DNA of 64,000 bases from Trema orientale (taxonomy: Eukaryota > Streptophyta > Magnoliopsida > Rosales > Cannabaceae), in the NCBI GenBank assembly GCA_002914845.1, contig JXTC01000159.1, positions 357,671 to 421,670 on the forward strand. The letters are read 5' to 3'. The translations under genes were made by a program, and so were the position numbers. Below, piece by piece: positions 21,919 to 33,190 of the stretch. The notes under the pieces were generated by a model. It had not been told where the DNA came from. It saw nothing but the letters and a program-made list of their open reading frames with translations, and searched no databases. Every line of letters starts with the position of its first letter. The first letter of the stretch is position 1.

Positions 21919-23968
21919 TTGCTCAACTCCAGAACGAAGACATCCGGTGTTAAAAAAGGACAAGATTCCTTCTTTTGTTGAATAGATCTCAAATGAAACT
22001 CTGTAATTGCTAGAGAATGGTCAACCAAGCAGAAAAAAGAAATAAAATTATTCAACAAGAAAAATAAAAATATAAAAGAAAAACTTTCTAAACACCAAAG
22101 ATTCCCATAGATTAATCAGAAGCCACTTTACAACTCAATATAGAAAACTGGGGTCGTTTTAATCTTAGTCAAATATAAACTGTCATGGGAAGGTACGTGA
22201 TTCGATAATAAAACCGGCTGAACAAAGCAAGAAGACATTAGTTTATTCAATTGTTTAATCCATAGTCTTCACGGAGACCAGAAACGGATACATCTAAACA
22301 AACTCAACAAATCAAACAAAAACATATTTAACAATGTGGCATGTGAAACAAGGAATAGAATATGCTTAAAAAAGCTGTCCTAATTTTTATCAAAAAAAAA
22401 TATCGACCATCTGTACTTCGTGAGGACTCACACTGATAAAGATCAAGTGGTTAGATTTTGCTTAGTCTAATTGGGAAAAAAGATTAAATAAATATTTTAA
22501 ACCAATGAAAACAGATAAAACCAAAAGTTCTGAACTGTGATGAAGTATAAACCACATCAAATGGACTAAAACCAAGGATGCCTCAGAAAACCCATCATCT
22601 TCGATTACCCTTAGAAGCTAAAATTAGTCACAATTCTTTTGCTAACATTAAATAAAAGCACAAGAAGACAAAATTTCGGCCAGGGGAATCTACATTGACT
22701 CATCCCAATAGGCATTCCAAAGGTGATTCTAGTCATTTTAACACGATGAAAATATACCTACATCGTGTTAAATATAAAACAAATAAGAAAACTTGTTAAT
22801 AATAGCTATCGTTTGAGCTTGACCAAGAGATCAAACCCAAGAATGAAAGAATGAAATATTTCAAAACCCGAAAAGGCTACTTTGACAAAAACCCAATTTC
22901 AGGAAATGGGTGAAGAATAAAAGGGAAAATAATTAGACTTTTTTCGACAAAATGGAGTACTACCCGGGAAGGAAAAAAAAAAAAAGCTCACGAGAAGGAA
23001 ACTTACGGGTATAAGACTACAACATTCTTTTTCTCCTCCGTTTTCTCAGCAACCAAACAGATGATAAGAGAACGAAACCTTGGTCTCTTTAATTTGGTGC
23101 AGATTTCAATTTCAATGTGGTCCTCATTTTCAGTTTGAAATCAGAATCAACCTCAAACACATATAGTAACCACAGTCTGTACAGGAAAAAGGAAAAAAAA
23201 AAAAGGAAAGAATTGTACAAACTTTTGCTTTCCCACTAAGAGAGCAAATCGAGAAGAGTTAAAGTTAAAAACGGAAAAGCAAGAAAAAGACGAAAGGTGT
23301 GATTTTGTCAAAAACAGAATCAAGTAAATATTACGTAATTATCATCAAAAGGACAAAACAAATAAAAGTAGACCGCACTGATGCTCTGTTTTCATTTTAA
23401 CAAAGTGTATAGAAGAAAACCCGCAAATTAATTCTTTTTTAAATTTATCACATACCCTGTTTGGTTATGGTGAAAATTCATGACAAAACAATATAATAAA
23501 TAAATAAATTAAATTAAAATTCCGAATCTGGGATTTTTCTATTCATACTGGAAAATGCTAAAACAGAGAAGCTTCTCTAGTTAACAGAGCCAGCAACTAT
23601 GACATTTGGCCTCGTCAAAGCCGAAAGTTTCAGTCTTCGAAGTGAAAAAAACAAACACAGAACAACAAAATCCAAAGCTTTTGGGTTGAATTCCTTTCCC
23701 AGAACAAAAAACAATCCAAACCCCGAAATTAAAAGATGTTACATGCAGATCTTCAATTTAGTTACACAATATATAGTAACTGCAGATCACTAAACTCAAG
23801 CAAAACCATACAATAAACACAAAATGAAATGAAATGAAATGAATTTAAAGCATTGTAGAATCAAATAAATGGCTCAGCGATGAGACCATTAAGAGAAAGT
23901 TGGGAGCAAGAAAAAGGCAGTTACCTTTTGGGTGTTTTGGCAAGATGGAAACTTGGGGAGGATAGGAG

Positions 23969-24001
<33 letters not shown>

Positions 24002-24117
24002 CAGAGAAGGAAAACAGGTAGAGGGTTGAACGGTATTATTAATATTTTGGGGGTGGTCAGTGGTGGTGCATTAATTGCAAAAGCAGGGGAGAAAGTGAAC
24101 AGAGCAAAGTGTTAAAA

Positions 24118-24150
<33 letters not shown>
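21919..24150 (-). other. 5' UTR exons/introns and promoter of the PP2C gene
   Basis: On the minus strand a splice acceptor (AATTACAG|AG) lies at 22002/22001, about 80 bp before the ATG. Candidate donors are CCC|GTAAGT at 23006 and AAG|GTAACT at 23924. The presumed first exon contains (GA)n tracts at 23971-23999 and 24122-24150 (CT-rich in the sense strand), usual in plant 5' leaders. No other gene is visible. UTR structure is inferred. Confidence 0.5.
23971..24150. repeat. Two (GA)n microsatellites in the PP2C leader/promoter
   Basis: GA runs at 23971-23999 and 24122-24150, about 14 units each, separated by 120 bp of non-repetitive sequence. Confidence 0.9.
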
Positions 24151-24153
<3 letters not shown>

Positions 24154-24700
24154 GATCTGAGTTTTGGGCAGCAGTTACTATGGGCAGTGGGGTTGGCTTA
24201 GCAATACTATACTATAGCACTATTCTCTTTTCTGCCCAAAATGATGATCCAGATCAATTTCATGCCCCAAATTCACTCTCCTTTCATGGCGCGTTCTAGG
24301 AAGTTTCCTTTACGTTTGCTTTGGAACTCTATTTGAAATTGTTGTTACCTTACAGGTGCTAATAAAACTAGTAGTAATACCATAAGCAATGCTTATGCCA
24401 GTGAGACGTGAAAGTGCCAACAAAAAAAAAAAAAGGTAACGAGACGAGAGTGCTGTTGGCAGTATTTTTGCGTGTAATGTTATACATTTTCACGAATTAT
24501 ATAGAAAAAGTAAATTAATTGATGAGGTATGATTTTATTTGCCAATATTTAACGTAGTATTTTATTATTTTATCGTACTCGTTGATTGCCACCTAAAAAC
24601 CACGTTGAGCTGAATTTTTTTTTAAAGACAGTTTGTTATGATATTTTCTATTTTTCTATATTCTCGTAATATACTGTGTATTTTACCTTTAACATTTTCA

Positions 24701-26219
24701 AGTTCACAAAGACTGGTGGGAAAAAATGGTTAATAATGTTAAATAAAAATAATCAGGTTTGGTTGGGCATGTTTGGTTCATGATTTGAAAAGGGTTTCTA
24801 ACTTTTTTACCTATAAAAATCGAAAAGAATTAAAAAAATACGGAAGTCATATTTTTTTTCAATTTTCATACAGTTTTTATTAGAAAAATATCACTTTTAA
24901 AAAAATATTTAGAAAAGTATCATTTTTAAAATAGTTATTAATTACCAGTTTTTGGAAATTAGTTACTGGTTACTAGTTACCAGTTATATACTAGTTATAA
25001 ATACCGTTAATTACTATTACCAGTTTCTGAAAATTAGTTACTAGAAATTAGTTACTATTTTAAAAAATAATATTTTTCTAAATATTTTTTAGAAAATGAT
25101 ATTTTTCTAATAAAAACCGTACTGCACCTTAAAAAAACAAAAATCACCGTATTTTTCAAATTTTTTTCAGAAACACCGTATAATATCTAATTTCCCCATT
25201 TAAAAATAGGTGTTTTAAATATGGTGTACTTAAATTGGGAATTTGAAATTTGTGATTAAAAACATATATCTAAAAATGCATTTGGCTGTAAAATTTTCAT
25301 ATCACTTTTGAGATTAGATTACGTGAAACTGTTTGGTTGGATTTCTCTTTTTTTTTTTTCATGACTGGGAGAGTTCGGTATAGTTCTCACTCATTTCTTT
25401 CTCTCACTACTAAAATCGAAACACTCATTTGATGTTCAAATCAATAATCAGGTTCTATAGTCCTCTGAAAAGTGGGGAAAAAAAAGAAAAAGAAAACTAT
25501 GGCAGTTGATTCACATATCAAATTAAATCATAACTTCACAACTCAGAAAAATCAGATCATGAGTATCGATCTAAAACTCAAAACTAGTGAAAAGTCAATA
25601 TCATTTACCAGTCGTTGATCTTCTTCACCATTACCCATTCAATGTACAATAAAAACCAGACTTAAAAAAAAAAAAAAAACCAAAACCCACGTATACAACA
25701 ACCAAATGATCGAACGATGAGGAAGAATAATCAGAAACTAGTAGCTTTTGGTGTGAGGGAAAACCAACGGTGGACTTAAGTTACAGAAGAACGATGAGCA
25801 ACCACAGATCAACGGTGGTTGATGACCTCAGAGAGAGATCCATATGTCGATCAGTGAGAGAAGCGAAGAGGGAAAAGATGAGAGCAAGATCCCCTCAGGT
25901 GTAGTGTGACAAGAAATGAGAGTTTTCAGTCCCCGACGAGGGAGGTGTCGATTCCGGCCTGGCAGTGACGATGGCTGACTCTTTTAGATCTGGCTTTGCA
26001 GCCAAGAAAGGGGAAAAAAAGAATCAGTTTTTGAAAACGTGAATTTGTCATTTTCAAGCATTTTTTTCCCAAAGTTTTCAAATTTTGGATTCAAAAATAG
26101 GCCACCAAACACCATTTTTTGGGCTTGTTTTTATTTTATCAGATTTGAAAACATAAAACTGGATTTGAATACTAAACCAAACGGGCAAAGTTCACAGATT
26201 GGTGAGAAAAAATGGTTAA
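24701..26219. mobile_element. Insertion-like block flanked by a 31-33-bp direct repeat, with GGGC...GTTTGGTT ends
   Basis: AGTTCACAAAGACTGGTGGG plus AAAAAATGGTTAA at 24701-24733 recurs at 26189-26219 with two substitutions and a 2-bp gap. Just inside lie inverted ends: GGGCATGTTTGGTTCATG at 24765 and, read inward from 26186, GCCCGTTTGGTTTAGTATTC. The interior (24765-26186) has no transposase. Around 25720-25990 it has a less AT-rich, gene-like segment without an ORF. The ends resemble Harbinger or Mutator-like elements, but a 31-bp duplication is too long for either, so segmental duplication is an alternative. Confidence 0.45.
24815..25185. mobile_element. Fold-back (long inverted repeat) miniature element
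   Basis: The arm TTTTTATTAGAAAAATATCA (24875 onward) reappears as its complement TGATATTTTTCTAATAAAAA ending near 25125. The match extends through the AAATATTTAGAAAA and CTATTTTAAAAA blocks, so the arms are at least 75 bp and loosely about 150 bp. The centre is a run of GTTACTAGTTACCAGTTA-type short repeats. Non-coding; could form a long hairpin. Confidence 0.7.
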
Positions 26220-26311
26220 AAAAAAATGTCACATTCCATTGTTTTATCTAGACTGTTGTTCATTAAACAGTGAATCATTATTTTTTTTTAAAAAAAAAAC
26301 AAGTGAATTTA

Positions 26312-27285
26312 TTAAAATGGAATATCTTTAGCTACAACATCACACAGACAGTTAGGGAGCTCCCTATGCCAGTACATCAAAGTTGAAAAAGAACCACTAA
26401 GTTTAGTGAGTTTACTAGCAGCTTCATTTCTACTCTTAGGAATAAAACTGCAGGAACCATACCCACTAATACTCATTAAAGACTTTATATATCCTGCAAT
26501 AATGTCCATTGCAGCAAGGCCATTAGTAGCAGAATTCATAAGCGAAATCGCATTTGAAGAGTCACTCTCTAGCACATGAATTTGCAAGCCAAAATTCGAA
26601 ACTAACACCAATCCCTCTCTTAAAGCCAGCAGCTCTGCTGTTAGAGGGTCAAAGGAACCTAGGATTTTCACGGAACCGGCAAACACCACTTTCCCTGTAT
26701 AATCGCGAACAATACCTCCTATACCAGTATATCCCATCTCCGTAAACATTGTTGCATTGACGTTTAGCTTCAGCTTACCCAGGTCTGGTGGCACCCATCA
26801 TCTTTGATAAAGCTTTCGAGCTTGAGATACCTTCAACTCGATTTTTAGTAGTTTGGTATTCAAACAAAGACTGGCCAGCCATTGAGACAATGAGAGTGGG
26901 GAAGAGGGGGGCTGATCATGATGCCATTTGTTGCGCTCCCACCAAACAAACCAGAGTAGGACGGTAAAGGCTTCAAACTCCTCTTTACTAATTTCAGAGT
27001 AGAGAAAAAGAAGACAATCAATAAGTGATATCCCTTTGTATTCTAAAAGTAAGCTCCACCAAGGGCTTAAGTACCACACAGAATCTACAATTGAACATTT
27101 TACAAGGGCATGCAAAGTAGTTTCCTCTATTTCAGCATACCGCTTGTACAGTGAATAGCAACCAATCCGATTTCCCAAATTCTTTAAGGTAAGAATGATC
27201 TCATGGAAGTATTTCCACCAAAAAAAAAAAATTTTGATCTTATTAGGCACATTCAACTGCCAGAGGAAAGACCACCAACTGTATC
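26312..27285 (-). pseudogene. LINE 1: zf-RVT 3' part and RNase H domain
   Basis: The frame at 26798-27256 shows the zf-RVT pattern of plant LINEs ('LNVPNKIKIFFFWWKYFHEI', later 'ALVKCSIVDSVW' and 'LLWFVWWERNKWHHDQP'). A second frame, 26312-26794, shows the RNase H (RVT_3) domain: 'LKLNVNATMFTEMGYTGIGG', 'DPLTAELLALREGLVL', 'HVLESDSSNAISL', ending 'SRNEAASKLTKL'. The first catalytic Asp appears replaced (LNVNAT for the usual LNVDGA). The reading frame continues into 35121 onward if the copia insertion is ignored. Confidence 0.85.
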
Positions 27286-27290
27286 CCTCT

Positions 27291-27671
27291 TGTTAAGAAT
27301 TAATGAACGATAATAGACAAAAGAATGAAAAATAAGAACACACAGATTTAAGTAGAAAACCCTAATCGAAAAAAGTCACTAGCAGAGGAGAAAATTTCAC
27401 TATGTCAAAAATAAGGTACAGAAGGTAGAGTTTTACACGGCCAAGCCAAAATATATAGAATCCCCAAAAACCCTAAAATACATGTGTACGGACGATAATT
27501 GTATAGAAAAGAAAAACGGCCCAATAAAACAGCTTTCCAATAAATCGACCCGATCCCTCCGCTTCCACCACAGATCTCAAAATTTCTCTCAATTACAAAA
27601 AAATACCATATATGTCGCACCGCGAAGCTTTCGAAGTGGGGCAAATAAAATTCGGGTCATGAACTCTAATA
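27291..27671 (-). repeat. Copia 3' LTR
   Basis: Pairs with 34737-35120. On the minus strand it starts TATTAGAGTTCATGACCCG and ends CTTAACA. Target duplication CCTCT follows on its outer side. Confidence 0.93.
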
Positions 27672-27684
27672 ATCTCCACCTTGA
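27672..27684 (-). other. Copia polypurine tract
   Basis: The minus strand reads TCAAGGTGGAGAT directly before the 3' LTR, the usual copia plus-strand primer context. Confidence 0.75.
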
Positions 27685-27763
27685 CACGAATTCCAATTAA
27701 GGAATGACTCTAATCTTCGAAAAAAAAATATATTCTCTACCTCTTCCATAAAGAAGGCAAAAC

Positions 27764-29250
27764 TTAGTAAGTAATACCAATCAAGTCTAAGAAATGCTTA
27801 AACTTATCTCCAGGAAGTGTCTTGGTCATCATATCAGCAGGATTATCATGAGTACTAACTTTGCTCACAACTGTATCACCTCGAGCAATAATATCACGGA
27901 CAAAATGATACCGCATATTAGTGTGCTTGGTCCTCTCATGAAACATCTGATCTTTTGTGAGAAAAATAGCACTCTGACTGTCATAAAAGACTGTGGTCAT
28001 CTGTAAATCTTCATTAAGTTCACTAAATAGTCCCTTCAACTAAATAGCTTTCTTACACGCTTCAGTAATAGCCATGTATTCAGCCTCAGTAGTAGACAAT
28101 GCAACTTAGTTTGTAAAGTAGCTTTCTAACTGATAGCACAGCCACCAATGGTGAAAACATACCCAGTGAGAGATCTTCTCTTATCAAGGTCTCTAGCAAA
28201 ATCAAAATCAACATATCCAACGACTCCACTTCTAGTTCTCCCAAATTGCAAGCAAGCATCAGTAGAGCCATGTAAGTATCTGAAAATCTACTGAGCTACT
28301 TTCCAATATTCTTTATCAGAATTCACCATGTATCTACTAATAGCACTGACTGCATATAACAAATCTGGACGAGAACAAATCATAGCATACATAAGAGATC
28401 CCACTACACTAGAATATAGAACTCGAGACATATAATCAATCTCATCATCTGATTGTGGAGATAAAGCAGATAAAAGTCTGAAATGAGCTACTAATGGAGT
28501 TGCTAATAGGTTTAGTATTCTGCATATTAAATCTATACTGAACTTTCTCAATGTACCCTTTTTGACTTAGGTACAATTTATCTGCCTTTCTATTTATCAG
28601 AATCTCCATTCTAAGTATTTTCTTTACTGTTCCCAAATCTTTCATCTCAAACTCCTTACTAAGCTGGTTTTTTACGTTTCTAATCTCTTCTTTATCCTTG
28701 ATTGCTATCAATATATCATTGACGTATAAGAGTAGATACACAAAAGACCCATCAGCAGTCTTCTTAAATTAGACACAACTGTCATAGCTACTTCTTTTGA
28801 AATAATGAGTAGTCATAAATGAATCAAACCTCTTATACCACTGTCTGAGTGACTGTTTCAGATCATATAGAGACTTCTTCAATAAGCACACATAGTCCTC
28901 CTTTCCTAAATCTACAAAACCCTCTAGTTGTTCCATGTAGATGTCTTCTTCAAGTTCTCTATGTAAGAATGTTGTCTTCACACCTAACCGTTCAAGCTGA
29001 AGATCATGCATAGCCACAATACTAAGCAAAGCTTAAATTGAACTAGGCTCTACAACTGGAGAAAACACATCTGTAAAGTCTACACCTGGAACCTAACTGT
29101 AGCCCTTTGCAACTAGCCTTACCTTATAACCGGCTTCTTCAATTCCTGGTATTCCTTCTTTTCTTTTGTAGACCCATTTGCAGCGAATAACTTTCTTATC
29201 TTTAGGTAGTTTCATCAAGTCCCATGTGCCATTCTTATGAAGTGATTCTA
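27764..29250 (-). pseudogene. Copia reverse transcriptase and RNase H, inactivated
   Basis: RT blocks at 28769-29029 ('VKTTFLHRELEEDIYMEQLE', 'KKSLYDLKQSLRQWYKRFDS') and 28445-28741 ('LLLYVNDILIAIKDKEEIRN') lie in different frames separated by stops. The catalytic YVDD box reads YVND. RNase H follows at 28551-27764: 'LMYAMICSRPDLLYAVSAIS' and '[16 protein letters not shown]', ending '[20 protein letters not shown]'. Several stops and frameshifts; not functional. Confidence 0.9.
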
Positions 29251-29411
29251 TCTCCTCTTGCATGACAATCATCCATTTGCTAGAGTCATCACAACTAACT
29301 GCCTATGTATAGATAGAAGATTCTTCACTAGAATCAATACCTTCAGCTACATTCAAAGTATAGGCAACCAGATCAGCCTCAACATACCTCTGTGGAGGTC
29401 TAATGTCTCTT

Positions 29412-30870
29412 CTAGGCCTGTCCTTGGTAATAGAATATTATGGTGACGCTAGTGGTGGTGATGGCGTTGAAGGAATCTGACTGAGATGTAGACGCTGGTG
29501 TAGATTCTAACCTAATCTGAAGCTCTACCTGAATATTTGATTTATGTTGATGTTTATTACTAGAATCTCTAATAGGCAAATCACGAAGTAAAGGAGATTC
29601 ATCAAAAATAACATCTCTACTCATTATAATCTTTCGGGTTTCTGGACACCATAGCTTATATCCTTTAACACCAGCCTTATAGCCTAGAAAAATGTACTTC
29701 ATAGATCTTGGTTCCAACTTTCTATTATCAATATGAGTATAGGTAGGACATTCAAATATCTTTATATCAGAATAATTAGCAGAAGTACCATACCGTACCT
29801 CTTCTGGAGTCTTTTTGTTAATAGCAGTTAAGGGAGATCGATTAATCAGAAAACATGCTGTAGAACCAACTTCTGCCCAAAAGGACTTTGGGAAACGAGC
29901 ATTGGAGAGCACGCAACACACTTTCTCCATTAAAGTCCTATTCATATGCTCTGCTACACCATTTTATTACAGAGTATGACGAACTGTTAAGTGCTTTACG
30001 ATTCCTTCTGACTTACAAAAACTATTAAACTCCTCAGAACAAAACTCCAAGCCATTATCAGTGCAGAGACGTTTAATCTGTTTCCATGTCTGCTTCTCGA
30101 TCATAGTCTTCTACTCCTTGAATATAGGTAACACATCATTCTTCTGCTTTAGGAAGAACACCCAAAGCTTTCTGAAGAAATCATCGATGATCGTCAACAG
30201 ATATCTAGCACCTCATTTAGAAGGTATCCTAGAAGGTCCCCAGAGATCAGAATATATATAATCAAGTGTTCTCTTTGTGTCGTGGATACCTTTTGTAAAT
30301 CTGATTCTTTTCTACTTCCCAAAAATACAATGCTCACAGAATTTCAGTTTACTAGTACTCTACCCCATCAAGAAGTCCTCTTTTGCTCAATTCAACTATG
30401 CCATTCTCACTCATATGCCCAAGATGCATATGCCAAAGTCTAGTGACTTTATCATCTGAAAACGAAGGAATAGAGACAACTGCTTCACCGGTAACTGTAG
30501 AACCCAACAAGACATATAATTCGGCAGATCATTTCTGGCCCTTCATCACGACAAGAGCTCCTCTGGAAACCTTTAGAACTCCACCTTCACCAGTATACTT
30601 GTACCCACCCTTTTGAATCAAGAGTACTAAAAGAAATCAGATTTCTCTTTAAATCTGGAACATGTCTTATGCCAACGAGAGTCCTAACAACTCCATCAAA
30701 TATCTTAATTTTGACTGTTCCAATACCAGCAACTTTACAAGGTGCATTATTTCTCATCAACACAGCACTTTTGGATACCGTTTTATATGTTGAAAATCAG
30801 TCCCTATTAGAACACATATGAAACGTGTAACCTGAATCAAGAATCCAGTCATCACATGGTTTGGAGTCAC
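29412..30870 (-). pseudogene. Copia protease and integrase region, inactivated
   Basis: Reading 5' to 3' on the minus strand, a protease active site ('DDWILDSGYTFHMCSNRD') lies near 30850-30800. A GAG-pre-integrase region ('RNLISFSTLDS') follows near 30630. Integrase core and C-terminal parts end in the open frame 29945-29412 ('MNRTLMEKVCCVLSNARFPK', 'AINKKTPEEVRYG', 'YIFLGYKAGVKGYKLWCPET'). Frames change repeatedly. Confidence 0.85.
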
Positions 30871-30899
30871 CATCAGAAACAACTAAGAGTTCTCCATCA

Positions 30900-31580
30900 C
30901 TGATACCATCTTCGGCAACACTGGCTTCACCGGTATTTTCAGTTTGTTTTTCCTTATGATTAAGAGCAGCCTTCTTATTCTTGTTCTGAAGCTTATATCA
31001 TTCAGATTTGATGTGGCCCTTTTTCTTGCAATAGTTGCAAGTTTTACTTTTATTTCTAGATTTCGATCTGCCTCTATTATCACTCCCAGAATTCTTCTCT
31101 TGCATTCTCTCTCTAGCAACGAGACCCTCTGCCTGAGTCTCAGTCCCTGTAACAATCTAATCCATCTTCTTCGTAGAGAGCAGAGAATCATAAACCACGC
31201 TCAGAGTAAGGGATTCACGACTATATAAAATAGTGTCCCTAAAAGGCGTATATGAAAAGGGCAATGAACACAGTAAAATCAGCGATCTTCAGACTCGTAT
31301 TTAACCTCCAAAGCTTCCAAATCAGAAACAATTTCCTTAAAGATGTTTATATACTTTTATATAGACGTACCTTCCGTCATACGATGAGAATACAGTCGCT
31401 GCTTCTGATGCAGCTTGTTGGTCAGACTTTTCGTCATGCACAGCTGCTCTAATTTCAACCACAAAGTAGCAGCAATTTTCTCCTTCAGAACGTCCTGTAA
31501 TATTTGATTCGACAGATGCAGTTGAATCTGATATAGGGCCTTTTGATCCCTACGTTGCCTTTCCTCCATTGATAACGATG
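30900..31580 (-). pseudogene. Copia gag, 3' part with zinc knuckle
   Basis: The minus-strand frame 31357-31580 reads 'SLSMEERQRRDQKALYQIQL' and 'LKLEQLCMTKSLTNKLHQKQ', classic copia gag (UBN2-type). The CCHC knuckle near 31050-31010 reads CNYCKKKGHIKSE followed by TGA, where the last Cys should be. The 5' part of gag lies beyond LINE 2 at 34574-34695. Confidence 0.85.
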
Positions 31581-32083
31581 AGTGCATCATTTTTTTTTTT
31601 TTTTTTNACTCTTTATTTGGTACCATGAGAAATTAGGTTAGTTTTGTGCAACAAACTCCAAGTTTTGAACTCTCTCCAATGATAATTGACCAAAATTGAC
31701 CGAAAATTGCCAATTGGGAAAAAAAGGTGCAAGTTACAATGAAACGCATTCTAGACCATCAAATACTCTTTATTTGGTAGCTTGAGATTTTTTTTTTTTT
31801 GATAAATGGTACCAAGAGGAGGGCCCTCTGGTATTTATTTATTAAAATAAAATAAAAAAAGATACAAAGGAGGAAAAGTTATAAAGCTCAAAGAAAGGAG
31901 GAAATGAAGAACAAACTAACAACACTGCTAAAGAAAGCCCCAGGAGAAATCAAATAGTACTGCCGAAACAATACTATTGATACAACCTCCCAACAATGCC
32001 TCGTTAAAAACCTTTTTGTGTAAAACCCAGTGGGAAAAAGCACAAAAAGGAAAAAAAAGCACATTGTTTTACACAAGGGACAA

Positions 32084-32995
32084 TTAGGAAAAACGAAAAT
32101 TGCAATGGCCCAACCTGTCCTTATTAAGTGCTGCATGAAGAAACAGGGGAGCGGAATGCCACCAAGTTGACGATTGAACACTGGGAGCCCTAGCCGCCAT
32201 AAGATCAGCCACCACATTCCCTTCACGAAAGATATGTGACACATGAAAAGACATCTGGGCAATCAGGTTGAGACAACGGAGCCAAGCCGGTTTCCAGCGC
32301 CAAGGAACACACAAAGACCGTGACTTCAAAATTGAAACCAAATAAGCTGAATCACTCTCAAGCCATATTCTTTTCCACCCAAAATCCCATGCATAGAAAA
32401 TAGCATGAATGGCTGCCGCTAGTTCTGCTTCAAAAGCATAAGCTATTCCCAGAGGAATCACAAAACCGCCTCTGTAAAAACCCCTCGAAGTTCGGAATAC
32501 ACCTGCACTATCAGCTGGACCTGGCGAACCAAAAGCTGAACCATCCGTATTAATTTTTAACCAACCTGCCGGAGGGAGACGCCATGATACTTCAATAATC
32601 TTAGGAGCTTTTGGAGGTTTTAAATCAACATGAAGACATTTCAAAATAAGCAGCTCGTCCAGGGAGTTATTCATAACACCAGATCCAAAACCATTTGATT
32701 CACGGATTGCACGCCAAACAAGTGATATAGCGGAGGAAATGTGGAAAAACTCATTACCAAAAAGTAACTTGTTTCGTGAAGTCAAAATAACCCAAATAGA
32801 TGAAACTATTGCGGTTCGCCAGAGTTGCATAAGCTGACTGCTAAAATTAGCTTGAAGAGCATCTTGCCAAAGATCAATAAGTTTTGGGCAACAAACTACA
32901 TGTTTTGAACTCTCTCCAATGAGAATTGACCAAAATTGACCGAAAATTACCAATTGGCAAAAGAAGGTGCAAGATACAACGAAATGAGTTCTAGA
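32084..32995 (-). pseudogene. LINE 2: zf-RVT end and RNase H domain
   Basis: A minus-strand open frame contains the RNase H (RVT_3) domain: 'WLKINTDGSAFGSPGPADSA' with the first catalytic Asp kept, 'AFEAELAAAIHAIFYAWDFG', 'IWLESDSAYLVSILKS', and 'VSHIFREGNVVADLMAARAP', a complete catalytic set. It is joined at its 5' side to a 115-bp segment and the N at 32996, so continuity with the RT part is uncertain. Confidence 0.85.
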
Positions 32996-33190
32996 NAAAA
33001 CCATTTGATTCACGGATTGCACGCCAAACAAGTGATATAGCGGAGGAAATGTGGACAAACTCATTATCAAAAAGTAACTTGTTTCGTGAAGTCCAAATAA
33101 CCCAAATAGCAGAAACTATTGCGGTTCGCCAGAGTTGCATAAGCTGACTGCTAAAATTAGCTTGAAGAGCATCTTGCCAAAGATCAATAA
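32687..33190. repeat. 194-bp direct duplication separated by 116 bp containing an N
   Basis: 32687-32880 and 32997-33190 match at about 189 of 194 positions. The intervening 115 bp (32881-32995) are related to 31641-31755. Two LINE copies have probably been joined at the N. Confidence 0.85.

Noticed and set aside
22385..22402. A further tail-only retroposition (TTTTTATCAAAAAAAAAT)
   Set aside because: No flanking direct repeat was found.
30061..30616. Plus-strand ORFs in the copia region
   Set aside because: Antisense shadows of the copia integrase/protease region.
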